In this document: positions 6,109-9,138 of the stretch, one piece after another
How positions within the stretch are numbered: position 1 is the stretch's first letter
How the letters are laid out: each line of letters opens with the position of its first letter
Origin: Candidatus Moraniibacteriota bacterium
GTDB lineage: Bacteria; Patescibacteriota; Minisyncoccia; Moranbacterales; UBA9337
Direction: 5' to 3'
Assembly: GCA_003510795.1 (NCBI GenBank)
Contig: DOKP01000037.1
Coordinates: forward strand, 1-9,138
Length of the DNA stretch: 9,138 nucleotides
Made by a program: the position numbers and the translations under genes
The notes under the pieces: generated by a model
The model's database searches: none
Told to the model about the DNA's origin: nothing
Seen by the model: the letters and a program-made list of their open reading frames with translations, nothing else

Positions 6109-6444
6109 TTGACATTAAGGCTTACAAAAAGTGGTGAGAGAAAAGTATTTGAAATTTATGTAAATGATCTAAAGATAAATAAGCCCAAAGAATGGGATAA
6201 AAATTGGCGGATATTGATTTTTGATATACCAGTTAAATTAAATAGTGCGCGAACAGCTTTACGCAGAAAAGTAAAGGATCTGGGTTTCTATCAGTTTCAG
6301 GGAAGTGTTTGGTTTTATCCATATCCTTGCGAAGATGAGATTTTGACAATTGCAGAATTTTTTAAAGTAAGTGAGTATATTGAGGTAATAACAGCGAATA
6401 AAATATTGCACGAGGAAGAACTTAGGAAATACTTCAAATTATAA
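6109..6444 (+). CDS. PaaX/Cas2-like fold protein, probably 5'-truncated
   Basis: From TTG 6109 the product has 111 residues. The core from about Trp29 has the Cas2-type ferredoxin fold: strand ILIFDIP (35-41) with Asp39 at the place of the Cas2 catalytic aspartate, a helix with RTALRRKVKDLGF (48-60), then QGSVWFYPYP (64-73). The spaced W..NW before the strand and the PYPCEDEI end point to the middle domain of PaaX-type regulators, which is Cas2-like, rather than to CRISPR Cas2. Proteins of this kind are often labelled Cas2 in Patescibacteria. No cas1 or CRISPR repeat lies nearby. AAGGA (6097-6101) stands seven bases before the TTG, so a short form could be translated. However, family-like sequence continues upstream without a start, so the original gene was longer and this is likely a decaying or reduced copy. 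The role is unknown; if intact it would be a DNA-binding regulator or nuclease-like protein. Confidence 0.72.
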   Translation: MTLRLTKSGERKVFEIYVNDLKINKPKEWDKNWRILIFDIPVKLNSARTALRRKVKDLGFYQFQGSVWFYPYPCEDEILTIAEFFKVSEYIEVITANKILHEEELRKYFKL

Positions 6445-6588
6445 TTGCAATTATCAATTTCTCGCTATTATTAAGATTGTGTCACTTTTGTCCACGTGCG
6501 ACTAGACGGACACCAATTTGATGTATTTTTTCTTATTTTTTAAATAGGTGATTTTGTTTTATTGAAATTTTTTAATCGAAAAGAATTT

Positions 6589-6607
6589 CTTGGGGCTCTG
6601 CCCCAGG
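6589..6607. repeat. GC-rich short hairpin
   Basis: CTTGGGGC (6589-6596) pairs with GCCCCAGG (6600-6607), 8 bp with one G-T pair, around TCT. It stands out in AT-rich DNA. Neither strand continues into a T-run, so it is not a standard terminator. It may be a dispersed palindromic element or a leader structure. Confidence 0.5.
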
Positions 6608-6625
6608 TAATTCATTAAAGTGATT

Positions 6626-6699
6626 TTATTAGCTGCCACATTTAGTAACAATTCAGCAACAATCCTTTACATAAGGACAAACAGATGATAAGCTAATAA
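6626..6699 (+). promoter_or_regulatory. Putative structured leader element upstream of infB
   Basis: TTATTAGCT (6626-6634) and AGCTAATAA (6691-6699) are perfectly complementary and enclose a second hairpin, TCCTT-TACAT-AAGGA (6663-6677). GCTG (6632-6635) and CAGC (6654-6657) offer an alternative pairing that competes with the outer stem. Such a nest could be a cis-acting RNA if transcription starts upstream. It matches no riboswitch I know. Confidence 0.3.
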
Positions 6700-6728
6700 T
6701 ACTACAAATTAATTTTTATTTGAATTTG

Positions 6729-6747
6729 AACCGCTATAGTGGTGGTT
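6729..6747 (+). promoter_or_regulatory. Hairpin just upstream of infB
   Basis: AACCGCT (6729-6735) can pair with GGTGGTT (6741-6747) through five standard and two G-T pairs around ATAGT, and TTTAG follows, 22 bases before the infB ATG. It could be a weak attenuator or a translation-control hairpin. TATAGT within it (6735-6740) could alternatively be a -10 box. Confidence 0.3.
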
Positions 6748-6769
6748 TTAGTTTATATTATTCATAATC

Positions 6770-8560
6770 ATGACAGAAGTAAAAACAGTAGAATTAAAGA
6801 CAGTAAAAATCCCCAATCCAGTAACCGTAAAAAAGTTTGCGGAGATTTTAAATTTGTCTGTTTCGGCTGTAATCACAGAGTTGATGAAAAATGGTATTAT
6901 GGCTACGATTAATGAAGAAATTGATTTTGATACAGCTAGTATTATCGCCCAAGACTTGGGTTATAAAACCGAAGAAGATTTGGATGTAGTTGAGGGTGAA
7001 GCGATAACTTTGGAAAAATTAATTGATATTTGCAAAAAAGAGCAAGAGTCAGAAGATGTTTTGCCTGCTAGAGCTCCAATTGTAACTATTTTGGGGCATG
7101 TGGATCATGGTAAAACTACGCTTTTAGACACAATTCGCAAAGGTAATGTCGCAGCTGGCGAAGCCGGTGGAATCACTCAGCACATCAGCGCTTATCAAGT
7201 AAAGAAAAAAGGGCAAGTTATTACGTTTGTAGATACTCCCGGACATGAAGCTTTTAGTGCCATGCGTGAACGTGGAGTGAGTATTGCCGATGTGGCGATT
7301 TTGGTAGTGGCAGCCGATGATGGTGTCAGACCTCAGACTCGAGAGGTGATAAACTATTTGAAAGAAAAGAAAATTCCTACTATTGTAGCCATTAATAAAA
7401 TTGATAAACCGGAAGCTAATGCTCAAAGAGTCAAACAAGAGTTGGCGGAGTTGGAAATTGTAATTGAGGAATGGGGTGGCAATGTAATCGCCAATGAGAT
7501 TAGTGCTAAGAAAAACTTGGGTATTAAAGAACTATTGGATAGTATTTTATTGGTTTCGGAAGTTCTTGAACTTAAAGCGAGTCGAAAAAGTAATGGTTTG
7601 GGAGTAGTTTTGGAGTCTCATCTTGATCCAAAATCCGGACCAATTTCAACCGTTTTGATTAAAACTGGCTTTTTAAAGGTTGGTCAAGACATTGTAATCG
7701 GAAAAACTTTTGGCCGTATCAAAAGAATGGAAGATTTTACTGGCAAGCAGATTGATGTGGCTGGACCATCTGAGCCGGTGGTAATAATGGGTATCAATGG
7801 CACGCCGGAAGTGAATGATATTATCCAAGTAGCCGAAAAAGAAACGGTTTTGAAAATGCGATCCAAAGGAGGATTCGGTTCAACTGTCGGACGAAATGTG
7901 ATCAGAAGCAAAAAAGATTTATATCAAAATTTAGATAATGATCAAATAAAAAGATTGAACGTTATTATTAAAGCCGATGTGCCTGGGTCATTGGAGGCAA
8001 TTGATCAAATTCTTTCTGTGATAAAGTCAGAAGAAGTGATACTTGAATATGTTAATACTGGAGTGGGTAATATCACCGAGTCAGATGTCAAACTAGCCGA
8101 AAGCACCGGGGCAATTATTTTTGGTTTTAGCGTGACAGCAACTACAGTAGCCAAAAGAATGGCAGAAAAAGCGAATGTGATTATTAAATCTTTTAATGTG
8201 ATTTATGAATTAGTAGAAGTGATAAAAAATGACATGGCTGATCTGTTGCCTCCGGAAATTGTCCGCACTGACTTTGGTAGAATGAAAATTTTAGCCATCT
8301 TTAAAAATGGAAAGACCGATATGATTGTAGGAGGAAAAGTAATTGAAGGTAAAATTGTAAAAAAATCTCTGTTAGAAGTTAAGCGAGAAAAGGAAATAAT
8401 CGGTAAAGGTGTGCTAGAAAATCTAGAACAAAACAAAAAAGCCACAGAGGAAGTAAAATCTGGCAATGAATGCGGGGTAACTTTCGCCGGTGGAACAAAA
8501 TTGATGATAGACGATGTCTTATATTCATATAAAGAAGAAGAAGTGAGGAGAAAATTATAA
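6770..8560 (+). CDS. infB: Translation initiation factor IF-2
   Basis: IF-2 is the GTPase that brings fMet-tRNA to the 30S subunit and promotes 50S joining. The 596-residue protein is short (E. coli 890, B. subtilis about 716) because the long variable N-terminal region is reduced to one IF2_N helical domain (about 16-67) and a linker. The G domain is complete: G1 GHVDHGKTT (109-117), G2 GITQHIS (134-140), G3 DTPGH (155-159), G4 NKID (209-212), G5 SAK (245-247). Domain II (about 270-365), domain III (about 390-480) and the fMet-tRNA-binding C2 domain follow, the last ending with NECG (566-569). ATG 6770 gives a natural start. No Shine-Dalgarno precedes it. The usual nusA neighbour is not upstream here; rbfA follows, as in many bacteria, 111 bases downstream. 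Confidence 0.98.
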   Translation: MTEVKTVELKTVKIPNPVTVKKFAEILNLSVSAVITELMKNGIMATINEEIDFDTASIIAQDLGYKTEEDLDVVEGEAITLEKLIDICKKEQESEDVLPARAPIVTILGHVDHGKTTLLDTIRKGNVAAGEAGGITQHISAYQVKKKGQVITFVDTPGHEAFSAMRERGVSIADVAILVVAADDGVRPQTREVINYLKEKKIPTIVAINKIDKPEANAQRVKQELAELEIVIEEWGGNVIANEISAKKNLGIKELLDSILLVSEVLELKASRKSNGLGVVLESHLDPKSGPISTVLIKTGFLKVGQDIVIGKTFGRIKRMEDFTGKQIDVAGPSEPVVIMGINGTPEVNDIIQVAEKETVLKMRSKGGFGSTVGRNVIRSKKDLYQNLDNDQIKRLNVIIKADVPGSLEAIDQILSVIKSEEVILEYVNTGVGNITESDVKLAESTGAIIFGFSVTATTVAKRMAEKANVIIKSFNVIYELVEVIKNDMADLLPPEIVRTDFGRMKILAIFKNGKTDMIVGGKVIEGKIVKKSLLEVKREKEIIGKGVLENLEQNKKATEEVKSGNECGVTFAGGTKLMIDDVLYSYKEEEVRRKL

Positions 8561-8563
8561 GGG

Positions 8564-8659
8564 AAGTTCGTAAAGTTAAAAAGTTTATAAAGTTCTTAAG
8601 GTAAAAATGATTAAACATACACTTTATGAACCTTATAAACTTTTTAACCTTATAAACCT
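8564..8659. repeat. Imperfect 39-bp inverted repeat of 9-nt units between infB and rbfA
   Basis: The left arm (8564-8602) is AAGTTCGTA, AAGTTAAA, AAGTTTATA, AAGTTCTTA, then AGGT. The right arm (8621-8659) is its reverse complement at about 31 of 39 positions, with the core AAAAAGTTTATAA (left arm) perfectly matched. The spacer is 18 bases. In RNA one mismatch becomes a G-U pair. Each arm is itself a degenerate 9-nt tandem array. The arms fill nearly the whole infB-rbfA gap and would form a long hairpin in a joint transcript. Confidence 0.85.
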
Positions 8660-8671
8660 TTATTAAATATC

Positions 8672-9010
8672 ATGTCTTTTAGAATGCAAAAAGTTAATTC
8701 TCTGATTCGGGAGCAGTTAGGGGAGATTCTCAATCGAGAACTTGATTTAAAATCAGGGGTTTTTTTGACGGTGTTTAAAGTTGACACCACCAGTGATTTG
8801 CGCTACACTAACGTATTCGTAAGTGTTTTTCCGGAGAAAGAAGGCGCTTATGTAATGACGGCATTAAAAAACGAAAAGAGCAATATTCAAAGACTTTTAA
8901 ACAAAAAACTGCACATGAAGATGCTCCCTAAAATAGTCTTTAAGCTAGATAAAACTGAGGTTGAGGCTGATGAGATAGAGAGAATTTTGCGAGAGATAGC
9001 CAGTGAATAA
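8672..9010 (+). CDS. rbfA: 30S ribosome-binding factor RbfA
   Basis: RbfA binds the maturing 30S subunit near the 5' helix of 16S rRNA and is needed for late processing and cold adaptation. The 112-residue protein is normal length. It shows the family pattern: an N-terminal helix with KVNSLIREQLGEIL (7-20), the strand LTVFKVDTTSDLRYTNVFVS (32-51), a helix with ALKNEKSNIQRLLNKKL (64-80), then the strand MLPKIVFKLDKT and a closing helix. This is a type II KH-like fold. ATG 8672 was chosen; Met5 is possible but would lose the first helix turn. There is no Shine-Dalgarno. Co-transcription with infB through the intervening hairpin is likely, since no promoter is evident in the gap. Confidence 0.94.
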   Translation: MSFRMQKVNSLIREQLGEILNRELDLKSGVFLTVFKVDTTSDLRYTNVFVSVFPEKEGAYVMTALKNEKSNIQRLLNKKLHMKMLPKIVFKLDKTEVEADEIERILREIASE

Positions 9011-9138
9011 GTGTGTTTGTTTTTAAAATTTAAAACTTTGAATAGTCGATCTTTTCTGGTTGGCTTTTTTTAATTTTTATAGCTTACGTGTTTGAATAAT
9101 ATTTTTTGTTTCATGCGTTTCTGAAAAATATCATTTTT
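9011..9138. other. Gene-free window end with an AT-rich inverted repeat
   Basis: No coding sequence is supported here. AATAATATTTTT (9095-9106) and AAAAATATCATT (9124-9135) form an imperfect 12-bp inverted repeat (one mismatch) around 17 bases, followed by TTT at the window edge. It might be a weak terminator of the infB-rbfA unit. An earlier T-tract (9065-9071) lacks a convincing stem; AGTC...GGCT is the best that can be drawn. Confidence 0.35.

Larger units (their letters stand above)
6445..6769. other. Gene-free 325-bp stretch before infB with several hairpins
   Basis: No credible coding frame is seen on either strand. The contents are: a 14-bp palindrome ATAATTGCAATTAT over the preceding stop codon (6441-6454); a GC-rich island at 6479-6513 with the imperfect inverted words GTGTC (6479-6483), TGTCC (6489-6493) and GGACAC (6508-6513); T-rich DNA to 6580; and the hairpins listed separately. 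No tRNA-like cloverleaf and no riboswitch class known to me was found. I see no convincing promoter; AGGACA (6674-6679), 17 bases, TAATAC (6697-6702) is the best weak candidate. Confidence 0.6.

Noticed and set aside
6109..6444. CRISPR-Cas locus suggested by the Cas2-like gene
   Set aside because: No cas1 or other cas gene and no direct-repeat/spacer pattern is present. The motifs fit the PaaX-type Cas2-like domain better than CRISPR Cas2.
6626..6699. Known riboswitch class before infB
   Set aside because: None of the consensus cores I could compare (fluoride, preQ1, SAM) is present. Only a generic nested-stem structure can be supported.
8564..8659. Insertion sequence ends
   Set aside because: Only 18 bases lie between the arms, no transposase is present and no target duplication is visible. 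The arms are short-period arrays.

Overview
The window is AT-rich and carries six clearly supported protein genes, one probable small membrane protein, and several unusual short-period repeat arrays. The organism looks like a Candidate Phyla Radiation (Patescibacteria, Parcubacteria-like) bacterium. This is inferred from the very short initiation factor IF-2 (596 residues), the PaaX/Cas2-like protein type common in those genomes, the scarcity of Shine-Dalgarno sequences, and degenerate 7- and 9-nt repeats between and inside genes. Nothing suggests a recoded stop codon. No rRNA, tRNA, CRISPR array or transposase was seen.

Layout. Bases 1-156 hold a strong hairpin, perhaps the terminator of a gene to the left, and a ten-unit 7-nt-periodic array. 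recG (branch-migration helicase) runs leftward from 2382 to 157 and carries a 58-residue in-frame insertion built from the same kind of repeat DNA. Rightward from 2558 come a putative 57-residue two-helix membrane protein with a strong terminator, then a 199-residue conserved-type hypothetical protein with a CxxC and a WCPIK motif. Next is a secreted 3D-domain protein (probable peptidoglycan-active enzyme) in its own transcription unit with a good promoter, leader hairpin, Shine-Dalgarno, TTG start and terminator. A 577-residue ABC exporter half-transporter follows.

Directly after the exporter a heptamer array abuts a PaaX/Cas2-like gene that has lost its 5' end. A 325-bp gene-free stretch with several hairpins precedes infB, and rbfA follows infB. 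The two are separated by a 39-bp imperfect inverted repeat made of 9-nt units.

Functionally, infB and rbfA form a translation-initiation and 30S-maturation pair. recG serves replication-fork rescue. The 3D protein and the ABC exporter act at the envelope, but the terminator between them argues for separate units. The most notable observation is the recurrence of period-7 or period-9 arrays at four places: after recG, inside recG, at the 5' break of the Cas2-like gene, and between infB and rbfA. They look like one class of element that inserts or expands in gaps, is tolerated inside a helicase, and may have helped erode a gene.
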